Origin: Spisula solida
Lineage: Eukaryota; Mollusca; Bivalvia; Venerida; Mactridae
NCBI GenBank assembly: GCA_947247005.1
Contig: OX365953.1
Span: forward strand, 9,677,001 to 9,741,000
Reading direction: 5' to 3'
DNA: 64,000 nucleotides
The translations under genes and the position numbers were made by a program. Numbering within the stretch: position 1 is the first letter of the stretch; every line of letters starts with the position of its first letter. The notes beneath the pieces were generated by a model. That model had not been told where the DNA came from, did no database searches, and saw only the letters and a program-made list of their open reading frames with translations. Below are positions 44,367 to 55,404 of this stretch, piece after piece.

Positions 44367-46730
44367 TTATTCATTGAAACGTTTTGTGTCTTTAATGAAC
44401 TTATGTACAGCATTGACTATTTTTATATTATTTGCATAAGTTAAATTATCACTTCCGAACAGTAAGAGCTTAATATTTAGAGGATGAAGATTTCGAGTAC
44501 TGCGAAAGAGTCGTTCATTTACGTATCGAGTACAATGAAAGAAAAAATGAACTGCGTCTTCTGGTGAATTACAATACAAACATAGATCATGATCAGAAAT
44601 ATTATTAACATATAAGTCATTGTTCAAATTACTGCAGTTATTACGAAGCCTAGCATGATATACTGACATTGATCTATTACCATACATAAAGTGAGGAGGG
44701 ACTACCTTCTCGGGAAAAACATCTTTTAGCAATTCTCGTTTAAACAAACTTAGTGATTGACAGTTTCTTAATAATGGCGGTAAGGCGTTCCATAGGTGAA
44801 TAGCGGATGGAATTAATGACCTTTCAAATAATATGGTACTTCGGGGAGGTGTCAGAAAATCAGTTTGATGTCTTAGGTTGTAATGTAGGTTTTCATTATT
44901 CTGTCTTGGGAACAATACATTCAAATAATCAGGCACTAAATTGTGTTTTACTTAAAACATAAAAATAAGTTTTTGGTATTTTCTTCTATCATCAAGAGTT
45001 AACCATCCAGTTTCGATATATATTTTTTCTAAACTTGTAGAGCGAGTGACACCTGTAACAATTCTAGCGACTTCAATTTGGAGTTTTTCTAATCTTTTTT
45101 TTCGTACTGGGTGCAGTTATCCCAGACTACAGCAGAGTATTCAAGAATTGGCCTTAAAAAAGATACATAAATTTGATTCAATGTTTTACGTCGTACCGAA
45201 AATTTTAATTTCCTCATAATTCCGAGGAGTTTGGATGCGGAAAGTAAAATATTATTAATATGGGTGTGCCATTTACAATCGTTGCTAAGTGTAACACCCA
45301 AATGTTTATGATTGTCGATAGCAGTTAAGAAATTATTATCAAATTCAAGTATTGGTGGTTGATGATTGCCAAAGTATTAGACCTCCGTTTTGTCGGGATT
45401 AAAATTGACTAGCCATTGTTTAGACCAGTTTGAGATTTCTTTTAAGTCATGGTTTAAAATGCCCTGAAGATCATTCACATTAGATGTAGTAGAAGCCAAC
45501 GAAGTATCGTCTGCGAATAATCTAGTTATGCTGAGTAAATTGTCAGTTATATGATTTACATAAACTAAAAATAGTAATGGGCCTAAAACTGAGCCTTGGG
45601 GAACCCCTGATTTAATGCCTTTGGAAGTAGACAGGGATTGACCTATGAAGACACGTTGCTGGCGATAATTTAAATAATTTGAAATCCAGTTTAGAAGTTG
45701 TCCATCAATTCCCAGTTGATTTAATTTAAACAATAATCCATTATGCCAAACTCTATCAAAGGCTTTTGATATGTCACAAAATATAACGCACGTGTGCATT
45801 TTCGAATCAAAAGATTGGATTATTTGATGGTATAAGTCAATTAGTTGAAACCCTGTTGAATGTCCAGTTAGAAATCCTGCTTGTTTTTCATAAATGAGTT
45901 TATTTGTTATTAAATAGTTATATATATATTTGTATACACATCTTTCCATTAGATTACCTAAACAACTCAATAGAGAGACAGGACGGTAATTACCAGGACA
46001 TTGTTTATCTCCCTTTTTGTAAAGAGGTAAAACAAGAGCTGCTTTCTATTTGGACGGGAAAACTCCTTCATTTAGAGATCTATTAAACAACATACATAAA
46101 GGTTTTGAAATAGTAAAACGCACATTCTTTATAACTTTATGAGAAATACAGTCAGGACCAACCGCTTTATTAGCATCTAAAGTTTGAATAATATCTTCGA
46201 TATCGGACTCTTGGATTTGAATATGTTCTAGAGTTGTACGAGTCTTTCTGCTGAACGTTGGTAAAACAGTATTTGAATCATCTACATTTGATATAGAAAC
46301 GAAAAAGTCATTAAGGCAATTAGCTTTATCTCCGTCACTAACACAAATTTCGTCTGGGCCATTAATAGTATGTTTTAAAACAGGTATGTTATCAGGTGAT
46401 TTATAGTTTTTCATTAGTTCTTTGATGGACTTCCAATAATTTTTGCTATTGTTTAATCTATAATCTTCTATGTTGTTTTCGATGTTGGTAAAGAATCTAG
46501 TTTTCGAATATATTTTAAGATTATTTACTTTGTTACGCAATGTTTTATATTTAGACCAGTTGGCAGGAGTGTTCTTCCTTAGTGCGATGCGTTTTTGTCT
46601 GTCCCTGTATTTCGTATAACGACGAATTTCTGTATCGTACCAAGGTTTGTCGTTTGGACGTAGAGTTACAATTTTTGAGGGAATACATACATTCATGAAC
46701 TCTTTGATTTTATCGGTAAAAGTTTTTGAA
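44367..46730 (-). pseudogene. Element B reverse transcriptase and C-terminal domain, broken
   Basis: Minus strand from the element C junction. The connector has FTDKIKEFMNVCIPSK and LRPNDKPWYD, then NSKNYWKSIKELMKNY and KAVGPDCISHKVIKN (RT start). After a stop near 46050: CPGNYRPVSLLSCLGNLMER, ISKAFDRVWHNGLLFKL (motif A), GVPQGSVLGPLLF and LFADDTSLAS (FADD box at about 45507-45518). Further stops near 45377 and 45089 separate FLRPILEYSAVVWDN from the tail at 44936-44367, which has NLRHQTDFLTPPRST, SAIHLWNALP and a CLYCNSPEDAVHFFFHC Cys/His motif. All catalytic aspartates are kept, but at least four stops or frame breaks make it inactive. Confidence 0.85.
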
Positions 46731-49700
46731 TATTTAAAACAGAAAAAATACGACATCTGTCTTTTACAGGAAATCCACTGTATTGATAAAAATGATAAAG
46801 AATTATGGAAAACCGAATGGAAAAATGATGTATTTTTAAGTGGTGACAGCACCAACAGCAAAGGTATAGGCATACTCATTAGTGAACAAACAAACTATAA
46901 AATTATAGAATATAAAGACATAATCAAAGGTAGACTCCAATTACTTAAACTTGAAATAAACGATGAACCGTTTGTCATAGTAAACTGCTATGGTCCAAAT
47001 GTAGAGGATAGAGCTTTTTTTGAAACATTCAAAAACACTATTGAAGAATATAACAATGAAACACTGATTGTAGGTGGTGATTTTAATGTTGTCTTAGACT
47101 TCAACAGAGATAAACTAAACGGAAGAAAAGATACAAATAAACATAACTCCGAAGAATTAAACAATATAATTTCAAATAATAATTTATATGATATATGGCG
47201 TCTAACAAACCCCGAAGGTAAAAGCTATACCTGGCATAATAATACAAAACCACCAATATTTTGTAGACTTGATTATTTTTTGATCTCACAAGATCTAATT
47301 AACATGGTTTCACAATGTTCTATATCGCCTGGATACAGATCAGATCATTCAATAGTTAATCTAAAAATAGATCTACAAAAGGTTGAAAGAGGACCGGGGT
47401 ACTTCAAGATAAGCAATAGCATAATTCTCAACCCCGAGTACCAAAATATTATTCGAACTTCTATCCAGGAAACAGTCCAATACAATAATGCGGCAAACCC
47501 AAATACTCTGTGGGAAGTAGTAAAAAGCACTATTAGAAACGAATCTATAAAATTCACAGCGAAAAAGAAAAATGATAATAAAAAAGATCAAATGCAAATA
47601 GAACAAAACATCAAAAAAATTGAAAACGACATCATTAAATCACCTCTTAATCATGAACTTTTAAAAACACTTAATACAGAAAAAGAAAAACTAGACCACT
47701 TGTTAGATGAAAATATGAAAGACATCTTACTACGAACAAAAGCGGAATGGGTTGAAGGAGCTGAGAAAAATACAAAATATTTTTCAAGCCTAGAGAAAAA
47801 ACAATCAAAAGAAAAAACAATAACTAAAATTGAACATAATGGCACTATAAAAACAAAAACAAAAGACATCTTATTAGAAATTCAATCATTTTATAGTAAA
47901 TTATACCAAAAAAATGACCAAATCGAGCATGACTCTGATTTCTTCCCTGACATACATAAACAACTAAACCAAGAACAAAAACAAACATGTGAAGGCCTTT
48001 TAACGGAATATGAATGTGGTAAAGCACTAAAAGAGATGCAAAATAGAAAGAGTCCTGGCTCAGATGGCATAAGCACAGAATTTTACAAAATCTTCTGGAA
48101 TGACATTAAAACATATCTTATAAAATCTCTAAACTATTCGTTTCAAAATAATCATCTAACAGAACTTCAAACACAGAGCGTGATCTCTCTTCTACCAAAA
48201 AAGAACAAACTATTAACTGACATTAACAATTGGCGACCAATCTCATTGTTGAACGTGGACTACAAAATAGCTTCCAAATCAATAGCCAATCGAATGAAAA
48301 AAGTACTTGACAATATAATTAATAAAGATCAAACTGGATTTATCAAAGGAAGATACATTGGTGAAAACGTACGAATATTATATGATGTAATCGAACAAAT
48401 AAACAACGATAACGAGGAAGGTTTAATATTTTTCTCGGACTTCCATAAAGCATTTGACAGTGTAGATCACGATTATATATTCAAATGTTTAGAATATTTT
48501 AACTTCGGTAATACAATAATTAATTGGATTAAACTTTTCTACAGAGACGCTAAAAGCTGTATTACATTAAATGGCAACCTATCGAATTTCTTCAAATTCG
48601 AGAAAGGGGTGAGACAAGGCTGCCCTCTGTCCCCTTATTTATTTATCATAGGCATTGAACTATTATCGCAAAATATAGACAAGAACGAAAACATAAAAGG
48701 GCTAAATATCAAAAACACCGAAATAAAACAAACGCTTTTTGCTGATGATGCCAGTTTCTTCTTGGATGGGTCAGAAAAATCTTTCAAAAGCCTCATAACA
48801 ACGTTCGAAAAATATAATCAGGTGTCTGGTCTAACATTGAATGTGTCTAAATGTACAGTGCTAAGAATAGGATCATTACGTAATACAAATATAATATATT
48901 GTAAATCAAAAAAATTCAAATGGACATCAGACGAAGCTACAACACTAGGAATTGTTTTCACAAATAACCCAAACAAAGTACTAGAATTAAATTTAGACCC
49001 AAAAATTGATGCATTCCAACATACCCTCTACAAATGGAGGAGATGGAAGCTGTCTGTAATAGGAAGAATAACAGTTCTAAAATCGTTTGCGTTCCCAAAA
49101 CTAGTGTACCCTTTAACGGTTTTAAATAACCCAAATGAACAAAGACTTAACAAGATAAAAAATATCATGTTCGACTTCTTGTGGGATTCCAAACCTGACA
49201 AAATATCTCGAAATATGATTTATCAAACATACGAAAATGGAGGACTAAAAATGCTAGATATTGATGCTTTCTTAAATTCGGTGAAAGCAAGCTGGGTTAA
49301 AAGAATTGACATCAAAACAGAAGCCAAATGGAATATAATCTATAACAACGAGCTCTCCAAATACGGGTATAATATATTTAAATGTAACATTAGTAAAACA
49401 GACGTAAGCAAACTTAACTTCAACTACACATTTCTAAAAAACATTATTTCATCCTGGAGCTCAATTAACTATAAACAGTCTATGGATTACCTCCCCAAAG
49501 AAATCATATGGAATAACTCGAATATAAAACATACAAACGGTAACCTATTTTTATACAAAAAATGGATAGAGAAAGACATCATATACATAGATCAAATATA
49601 CGACTTTCAAATAAAGGATTTCCTAACCTTCGAACAAATACAAAACAAATACGGCATTGAAAATGGCGATTTCCTCAATTACTTGTCACTGATTAAGTCT

Positions 49701-50399
49701 ATAAACAAAACTTTGAGAAAACAATTAACAGACGAGGAAAACATACCAGCTGTACAACCAGAATACCTATTAGACAAAATAAAACTTAGTAAAACTGGAA
49801 ATAAAATATTGTATGAAAAACAAATTAAAACAAAAAAGATGAATGCCAAAGCACTCAAAAAATGGGAAGATGAATTTCCTGAAAAAACGATCTTATGGAA
49901 AAATATACTTACAACACCATTAAACTGCATCATAGATACCAAACTAAGAGAATATCAATATAAATTCTTAATGAAATTAACACCAAATAACGATTATCTT
50001 TATAAATGCAAAATAACAAGTTCCAGATTGTGTGACTTCTGTTTGATGCACACAGAAACACAAAGACATCTCTTTTGGGAATGCCAATCAATCCAACATT
50101 TTTGGCTTAACATACAGGACTATTTGAATAGTAAAAACATTAATGTTAACTTAATGAACTACAGAACAATAACACTAGGAATGGAAAACGAAAAAGACAG
50201 CAAAATAAAAAACATAACCAACTTTATTTTAATATTAGCAAAATACTACATCAGCTCTTCTAAATACAATAAAACAATTCCTAACATAGAACCATTCAAA
50301 CATTACCTCGCAAGACATATATCCATCGAAAAAATCATTGCAATACACAAAGATAAACTAGAAATATTCGAAACAAAATGGAACAGATTTAATGCCTAG
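46722..50399 (+). CDS. Element C ORF2: endonuclease and reverse transcriptase, open throughout
   Basis: About 1225 codons of LINE protein without a stop. The open frame extends about 25 codons upstream into antisense element B sequence, so the apparent Met at 46647 is not the native start. Endonuclease: VFEYLKQKKYDICLLQEIHC (catalytic Glu), KGIGILISEQ, VNCYGPNVEDRAFF, IVGGDFNVVLD, FCRLDYFLIS and YRSDHSIVNLK. Only the first box (LNxNGL) is lost. RT: SPGSDGISTEFY, NWRPISLLNVDYKI, FFSDFHKAFDSVDHDYI, GVRQGCPLSPYLF and TLFADDASFF (FADD at 48738-48749). The C-terminal part has KWRRWKLSVIGRITVLKS, NIMFDFLWDSKP and CDFCLMHTETQRHLFWEC (C-x2-C..H..C). The intact frame argues for recent insertion. No ORF1 is present. 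Confidence 0.92.
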   Translation, partial: VFEYLKQKKYDICLLQEIHCIDKNDKELWKTEWKNDVFLSGDSTNSKGIGILISEQTNYKIIEYKDIIKGRLQLLKLEINDEPFVIVNCYGPNVEDRAFFETFKNTIEEYNNETLIVGGDFNVVLDFNRDKLNGRKDTNKHNSEELNNIISNNNLYDIWRLTNPEGKSYTWHNNTKPPIFCRLDYFLISQDLINMVSQCSISPGYRSDHSIVNLKIDLQKVERGPGYFKISNSIILNPEYQNIIRTSIQETVQYNNAANPNTLWEVVKSTIRNESIKFTAKKKNDNKKDQMQIEQNIKKIENDIIKSPLNHELLKTLNTEKEKLDHLLDENMKDILLRTKAEWVEGAEKNTKYFSSLEKKQSKEKTITKIEHNGTIKTKTKDILLEIQSFYSKLYQKNDQIEHDSDFFPDIHKQLNQEQKQTCEGLLTEYECGKALKEMQNRKSPGSDGISTEFYKIFWNDIKTYLIKSLNYSFQNNHLTELQTQSVISLLPKKNKLLTDINNWRPISLLNVDYKIASKSIANRMKKVLDNIINKDQTGFIKGRYIGENVRILYDVIEQINNDNEEGLIFFSDFHKAFDSVDHDYIFKCLEYFNFGNTIINWIKLFYRDAKSCITLNGNLSNFFKFEKGVRQGCPLSPYLFIIGIELLSQNIDKNENIKGLNIKNTEIKQTLFADDASFFLDGSEKSFKSLITTFEKYNQVSGLTLNVSKCTVLRIGSLRNTNIIYCKSKKFKWTSDEATTLGIVFTNNPNKVLELNLDPKIDAFQHTLYKWRRWKLSVIGRITVLKSFAFPKLVYPLTVLNNPNEQRLNKIKNIMFDFLWDSKPDKISRNMIYQTYENGGLKMLDIDAFLNSVKASWVKRIDIKTEAKWNIIYNNELSKYGYNIFKCNISKTDVSKLNFNYTFLKNIISSWSSINYKQSMDYLPKEIIWNNSNIKHTNGNLFLYKKWIEKDIIYIDQIYDFQIKDFLTFEQIQNKYGIENGDFLNYLSLIKSINKTLRKQLTDEENIPAVQPEYLLDKIKLSKTGNKILYEKQIKTKKMNAKALKKWEDEFPEKTILWKNILTTPLNCIIDTKLREYQYKFLMKLTPNNDYLYKCKITSSRLCDFCLMHTETQRHLFWECQSIQHFWLNIQDYLNSKNINVNLMNYRTITLGMENEKDSKIKNITNFILILAKYYISSSKYNKTIPNIEPFKHYLARHISIEKIIAIHKDKLEIFETKWNRFNA

Positions 50400-50758
50400 C
50401 GTGATAACGCAACACTTACACAAAACAAAAATGAAAAAATAATTTTTTTTTCTTAAATTGATTTAAAGGCTCACAAGATCTTTTTCACAAGATCTTTATC
50501 TTTCCTTCAAACTCCTTTTTTCTTCTATCCCCCCCCCTTATCGTTTTTTCCTTTTTTTCCTTTCTTCTTTTTCTCCTCTGATCAAATATCGAACCACCCT
50601 CTTTAAGAAACAATTCAGTACACATACTAATAACCACATGACAATTCAATCAAACAAATATAACTTATCTTGTGTTAATTGTTGTTGTTGTTGTGTGCAT
50701 TGTATTGTTTTTTTGATGTATCTATATGTATCTGAAAACTGAATAAAAAGTAAAAACA
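46722..50758 (+). mobile_element. Element C: young L1/Tx1-like LINE inserted in element B
   Basis: Plus-strand insertion splitting element B's frame between CDKF (minus strand, about 50770) and FTDKIKE (about 46715). Its 5' end is truncated a few residues into the endonuclease. The 3' UTR (50400-50758) has a long pyrimidine tract, a GTT run and AATAAA at 50742, followed by an A-rich end (AAAAAGTAAAAAC). No clear target duplication could be fixed; GTAAAA occurs at both junctions and may be part of one. Confidence 0.85.
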
Positions 50759-50858
50759 CAAATTTATCACATGCTTGATTAATATCCAATGTATTTATAA
50801 AATCCCAACATTCACTTGTCATTAATTCATTAAGACGCTGAAAGTCAGCTCGTTTATA

Positions 50859-51830
50859 TTACCATACTTTTCTGGTTTTGCATACAGTATTTTCTATCAA
50901 GTATTTTAGATAAATGAATGTTGCTTTATGATCACTAATTGCGTTATCAACGTTTAAACAACCAGCTTTAAAATAGTCTATGTTATCAGATATTATAATA
51001 GGGTCAATTAAAGTTGATGAAGTTGCTGTTATTCTAGTAGGTTCGTTAATCACATTCTCTAGATTATTAACAAGCAAAATATTTCTTAAGTGCATTGTGT
51101 TATTGTTAAGCAAATTTTCGTTCAGGTCACCAGTGATAATTATATTTGGATTTGAATCAAGAGCTCGTTCAATACTTAAGTTAAAGTAATCCCAAAGACC
51201 AACACGGGCATTTGGTGGTCTATATATTGTACATAGTAAGAAGCAGGAGGTTTTGTATTTCATTTCAAGCCAAATGCACTGTACCGACGGTACCTCCAGG
51301 TCAAATCTACGTCGACAGATCAAATTGTTTGAAACGAACACCGCGACTCCACCCGAGTGCGCAGTCAGGTCACGTCTATATATGTTATGATTAGAACAGT
51401 GGCTTAAAAGATATGCATCAGATACTCGATTATCTAAATGTGTTTCGGTAAAACATTGGATGTCATAATCGCTCATTGTGTCAAAAATATAATCTAGTTT
51501 ATTTCTCATGCTCCAAGCATTGAGATGAATAAGAGAAAGGGCATTTGAGGAATGATCTTCGTATACACTAGGACCAGGATTGGTTTCAACGTCGCCGCAA
51601 ATAATTAAAAGTAAGATCAGAACAAATACATAATGCAAATTTACATCGTTGCATATCATAAGTAAGCAGATAATTTCAACCTTCAAGTATGAATGTTGAA
51701 AACAACTCGATAACGCTTGACGTAATTCAAGGGGGATGTTTCTCATAAAGACAGAACGTTTCAGACAGCATCTACATTTACTGTAAAATAGGCCGATAGA
51801 AGCTCGCCAACAATTTATATCATCACCCAT
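50859..51830 (-). CDS. Element B ORF2 N-terminal part: 2A-like motif and APE endonuclease
   Basis: 324 codons. Residues 1-70 are of unknown nature, with cysteines. Residues about 63-78 are hydrophobic (YVFVLILLLIIC), followed at once by GDVETNPGP, a 2A-like sequence. The endonuclease follows: LSLIHLNAWSMRNK, IQCFTETHLDNRV (catalytic Glu), SGGVAVFVSNN, LLCTIYRPPNA, IIITGDLNENLL and AISDHKATFIY (SDH box). The frame meets a TAA after VCKTRKVW, then continues without shift (YKRADFQRLNELM) to the element C junction near 50770, so a single stop breaks it. The Met at 51830 is the first in frame; a true start cannot be proven. Confidence 0.8.
   Translation of the reverse strand: MGDDINCWRASIGLFYSKCRCCLKRSVFMRNIPLELRQALSSCFQHSYLKVEIICLLMICNDVNLHYVFVLILLLIICGDVETNPGPSVYEDHSSNALSLIHLNAWSMRNKLDYIFDTMSDYDIQCFTETHLDNRVSDAYLLSHCSNHNIYRRDLTAHSGGVAVFVSNNLICRRRFDLEVPSVQCIWLEMKYKTSCFLLCTIYRPPNARVGLWDYFNLSIERALDSNPNIIITGDLNENLLNNNTMHLRNILLVNNLENVINEPTRITATSSTLIDPIIISDNIDYFKAGCLNVDNAISDHKATFIYLKYLIENTVCKTRKVW
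51570..51596 (-). other. 2A-like ribosome-skipping motif (GDVETNPGP)
   Basis: The codons spell GDVETNPGP, matching the D-V/I-E-x-N-P-G-P 2A consensus. It follows a hydrophobic run and precedes the endonuclease domain. 2A-like sequences are known in some APE-type non-LTR retrotransposons of sea urchins, lancelets and molluscs. Skipping would separate an about 86-residue leader from the endonuclease/RT protein; activity here is inferred. Confidence 0.85.
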
Positions 51831-52249
51831 TGGGTAATACGAAACATACCAAAATAACTGAATAGTTGCGAACCTCCATAGGACTAAACTCTACAGATAC
51901 ATACAATGAGTAACAAAGAAAGATACACCGTCCACAAACGGTTAAAGTAAGAAAGCAAGACATGTGATAGGATGAGAAGCCAAAGTTGGTAATAAGAGTA
52001 CAGGTATATCAGATCTGGAATAAGTTATTTGTGCAAAAGTATGTGTTAGGAAAAAATACTATACAATTTCAGAGCTACTTAGGAAGCATATACAATTGTA
52101 TGAAAACGTATGAAGTGTCTAATATTGAATAAGCAAAGCACACATCTAATTTGGTACAATGTAGTAAGATATGAAGAGATTTAAACTACGTAACTAATTG
52201 ATTATTATGTAAGGCAGATATGTATGCTTGTGCATGTACATCACATGTT

Positions 52250-52615
52250 ATATTAAACACGTGTTATATGAACCACATATTATATTAACCACATGTTATA
52301 TTAACCACGTATTATATTAGCACATATTATATTAACTACATGTTATATTAACCACATATGACATTAACCAAATATTACATTAACCACATATTACATTAAC
52401 CACATATTATATTACCACATATTATATTAAACACATGTTATATTAACCACATATTACATTAACCAAATATAACATTAACCACATATTACATTAACAACAT
52501 ATTATATTACCACATATTATATTAACCACATGTTATATTAACCACATATTACATTCACCACATATTACATTCACGACATATTGCGTTAACCACATATTAT
52601 ATTACCACATGGTAA
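52250..52615 (-). repeat. AT-rich tandem repeat in the element B 5' UTR
   Basis: Units of 15-17 bp around CACATATTATATTAACC with CACATGTTATATTAACC variants, more than 20 copies. It lies between the element's 5' end (52803) and its first reading frame (51830). Confidence 0.85.
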
Positions 52616-52803
52616 TTTCCCACATATTGTATAAATACATTGTAATACAACCCGTTACATTTAGCAAGGTAACAGTTAAAAAGTTCATAAACATTGACAA
52701 ACAGCAAATCTGGGTAATTAGCAAGAAAACAGTTTCATAAAAACTGACAAGCAATGATACAAAACAACTCAGGTTTACTCAAGTTAACAATATCATGTAA
52801 TTA

Positions 52804-52818
52804 AAACTCTCTTTATAT
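52804..52818 (+). repeat. 15-bp target-site duplication, right copy
   Basis: AAACTCTCTTTATAT, identical to 43995-44009. Removing one copy together with 44010-52803 restores the reading frame of element A across its YADD box. Confidence 0.92.
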
Positions 52819-54216
52819 GCAGATGATAATACTGCAACTTTAACGAGTGACCTTTCTGTTAAACATTTTCTTTCAGAAGTTTCAAATTTCGAAAAAGTGT
52901 CTGGTTTAAAAGTTTACTATAGGAAATCAAATGGTTTATATTTAGGCAAATGGAAAAATCGTTCCGATCACCCGTTTGGTATTTCATGGGTATGAAATTG
53001 TAAATTGTTAGGATATTATTTTGGTTACGATCTCAGTGTAGATGATATATGGTCAAAATTGTTTACAAAATTTACACAGACTCTTCATTTAAACTCGTCT
53101 CGTCGTATGTCTTTTAAAGGTAAAAGTACTGTTTTAAATTCATTAGCATTTTCTCAAATATTATATTACATTACTGCCGGTACTATGCCTAAACATTATG
53201 TAAATCTCTTTCAAAGAGCGATTTTTAAATTTATATGGAATTCTAAGTATGAACCAGTAGCAAGGGATACTCTATATTTACATTTCAGACAAGGTGGCCT
53301 GAACATTCCAAATGTAAGGAAAAGGTGGTATGCCCTTTTAATCACTCATCTGCAAAAGTTAATATCAGGTCATGATTCAATTTGGTGTCATTTTACCAAG
53401 TATTGGATAGGTTTACAATTAAGGAAATATAATTCGTCTTTTTCAAGTAATAACTTTCCACATTGTATCGATTTCATTCCAAAGTATTACAAATATTGCA
53501 TTGAAGCCTTGGCAGCTTTAAAGAAAGTTTATCCAGAGTTTGCGTTAGGTATTGAATTACCTACTGAATGTATATATACGGTCTTACTTGACACCGATAA
53601 TTATGAACCAAAATGTTTACGCCTGTTTCATAAATTTTAATAATGTTTTTCAAAACATTTTTTCAAGAATTATTGACCCTGCTCACAAAAATATTTGTTT
53701 TAGACTTGTTCGTGATGTCGTATTTGTCAACTACTTTTTATTCTTAAAGGGTATTTCGAGACTAAAGAAGTGCTATTTTTGTCAAAATATCGAAACCAAA
53801 TCTCACTTGTTCCTAGAATGTTCGCATTTTTTACCATGAAACAAAACTGTCCTTCACTTATTAAAACTAGTTTCAGAAAACAAATTAAAATTTTCTGAAA
53901 GATATTTTATGTTTTTTGATTTACCAAAATTGGAACAATGCAGTTTATACCCAGCTTTAGTAATTCTGTCAATTTCGAGGTTTGTAATTTGGTCTGTAAG
54001 GAATGAATTTAAGTATAAAAATATTCAAATATCTAAAATAGGTGTCATTAATAAATTCCTGTCATTATTACGTTTTCGATTATTAGTCGATATTGAAAGA
54101 ATGCCTCCGGTTAGATTTATTGATTGTTGGAGCCAATATGGTTTATGTGCTTGGGAAGAAAATATTACATATAGCCCTGAATTATATCCTGATTTGTATG
54201 TCAAAAAGTTTAACTT
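52804..54216 (+). pseudogene. Element A, right part: rest of RT and C-terminal domain
   Basis: This continues element A after the element B insertion. The first codons after the repeated target site give ADDNTATL, completing the catalytic YADD box whose Tyr codon lies at 44007-44009. Then come VSGLKVYYRKSNGLYLG, a stop near 52996, and the open stretch 53005-53640 with RRMSFKGKSTVLNSLAFSQI and FKFIWNSKYEPVARD. A frameshift leads to 53640-53839, with a cysteine-rich CYFCQNIETKSHLFLEC (C-x2-C..H..C) typical of L1-like ORF2 tails. A last stretch at 53909-54216 ends DLYVKKFNL. It has the same orientation and family as the left part. Confidence 0.87.
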
Positions 54217-55404
54217 ATAGTCATGTCATGTACTGTAAAGCTGCTGTTGTTTTGTTTTCTTCTTTCTGTTTTCAGGATGATGACTAGCTGATTTCAGTAG
54301 GCTGTTGTCCTGGAAACGGATCAGAAGACTACAATCCCAATCAATCATTTTCATTGAAGTCATACATTCTCTGTCAAATATGTTGTATTATATTCAATGT
54401 GTCTTTTCACTCATTTTCATGTATACCTTGTAACTCCAGTCGGGAGCCAGTAATCTCTGTCTTGAGAATTGGTTCTAATCTATCATATCACATTGTCATA
54501 AATACTGGAGTTTTGTAAAACATCAAATTGATCTCATTAACTTTGGTTCTCATAGTCCCTGTGGTGTTTCATACAAGAACATGAGAACCCACATGTGGTT
54601 GTCTGACACACTCCAGGATCTACAAAAACGTAGCCTAACAAATTTTTGTTTAAACAAGTTTATGTAAAGATTCCAGTGTTTATTTCATATCACTATAATT
54701 ATATCATGTATTGTAAAACTTGCTTCTTGCTCTGTATTGTTGGTGTGGGGTGGGCGGTGTATACGTACACGGCTACACGGCCGTCACCATATCAAACCTA
54801 CGGAGTTGTCCTTGTTAAACATAATTATATATACTATGATTTCAATTGTTCTATGTTAAGATCTTACGCTTCCTTCTCTCTTTCTCTTGTAAATCTCTTC
54901 GCGTATGAAGAAAGTGTGACATTTACCTCCTCCAGGACTTTATTAGTAAAAATTCGAAAATATACCTTCTTATCGCGTGTGGACGATTAAACTAGTGTGA
55001 CATTTACCTCCTCCATGTGACTTTATAAGTGATTTTTTCGAACAGTAAGACAGTTCTTTCTTTCCCTCTTTTATGTTATAGTAGAAAAAGTAAAATATAC
55101 ATGTATTTGCTTAGTTCATTCATGTTTTGTAATTAAAGCAAGTTGATAGAATTTTAAGTATTGTAAGGTTTTTTAAGTTATGAAACAATAAGATTAGTAA
55201 TATTTTTCAAAATTCATTTCCATCAACTTGCTCCAATTTTACTATTTAGGCCAAATCCCATTTAATAAATTTTATGAAAAACAAAAAAGCAGGATTTGGC
55301 AGATTCTTTGGCAATCTTACAGTCGGGCAATAAAATATCTAACTTTGTACTATCTGATAAATTATGAAACCCATTTCTACAGTTGTTAGCCTTATCAAAC
55401 AATG
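54217..55404. other. Likely 3' UTR of element A and spacer
   Basis: No poly-A end, target duplication or gene could be fixed here. Confidence 0.35.

Larger units (their letters stand above)
44010..52803 (-). mobile_element. Element B: near-full-length CR1/L2/jockey-type LINE, itself interrupted
   Basis: Bounded exactly by the 15-bp duplication. Its 5' end is at 52803 and its 3' end at 44010. Without element C (about 46722-50758) it is about 4.75 kb, the expected size of a full CR1/L2-like element. Layout on the minus strand: 5' UTR with a tandem repeat (52.25-52.62 kb), endonuclease frame (51830-50859), connector, [element C], RT (46.7-45.4 kb), C-terminal domain (44.94-44.37 kb) and a short 3' UTR with no poly-A tail. 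It holds a few stops and frameshifts, fewer than A. Confidence 0.88.

Noticed and set aside
46647..46721. Met at 46647 as the native start of the element C protein
   Set aside because: This stretch is antisense element B sequence (it encodes IKEFMNVCIPSKI on the other strand), so the start is a chance fusion.
46046..46879. 277-codon minus-strand frame taken as one protein
   Set aside because: Its first about 50 codons are antisense of element C; only the part below about 46725 belongs to element B.
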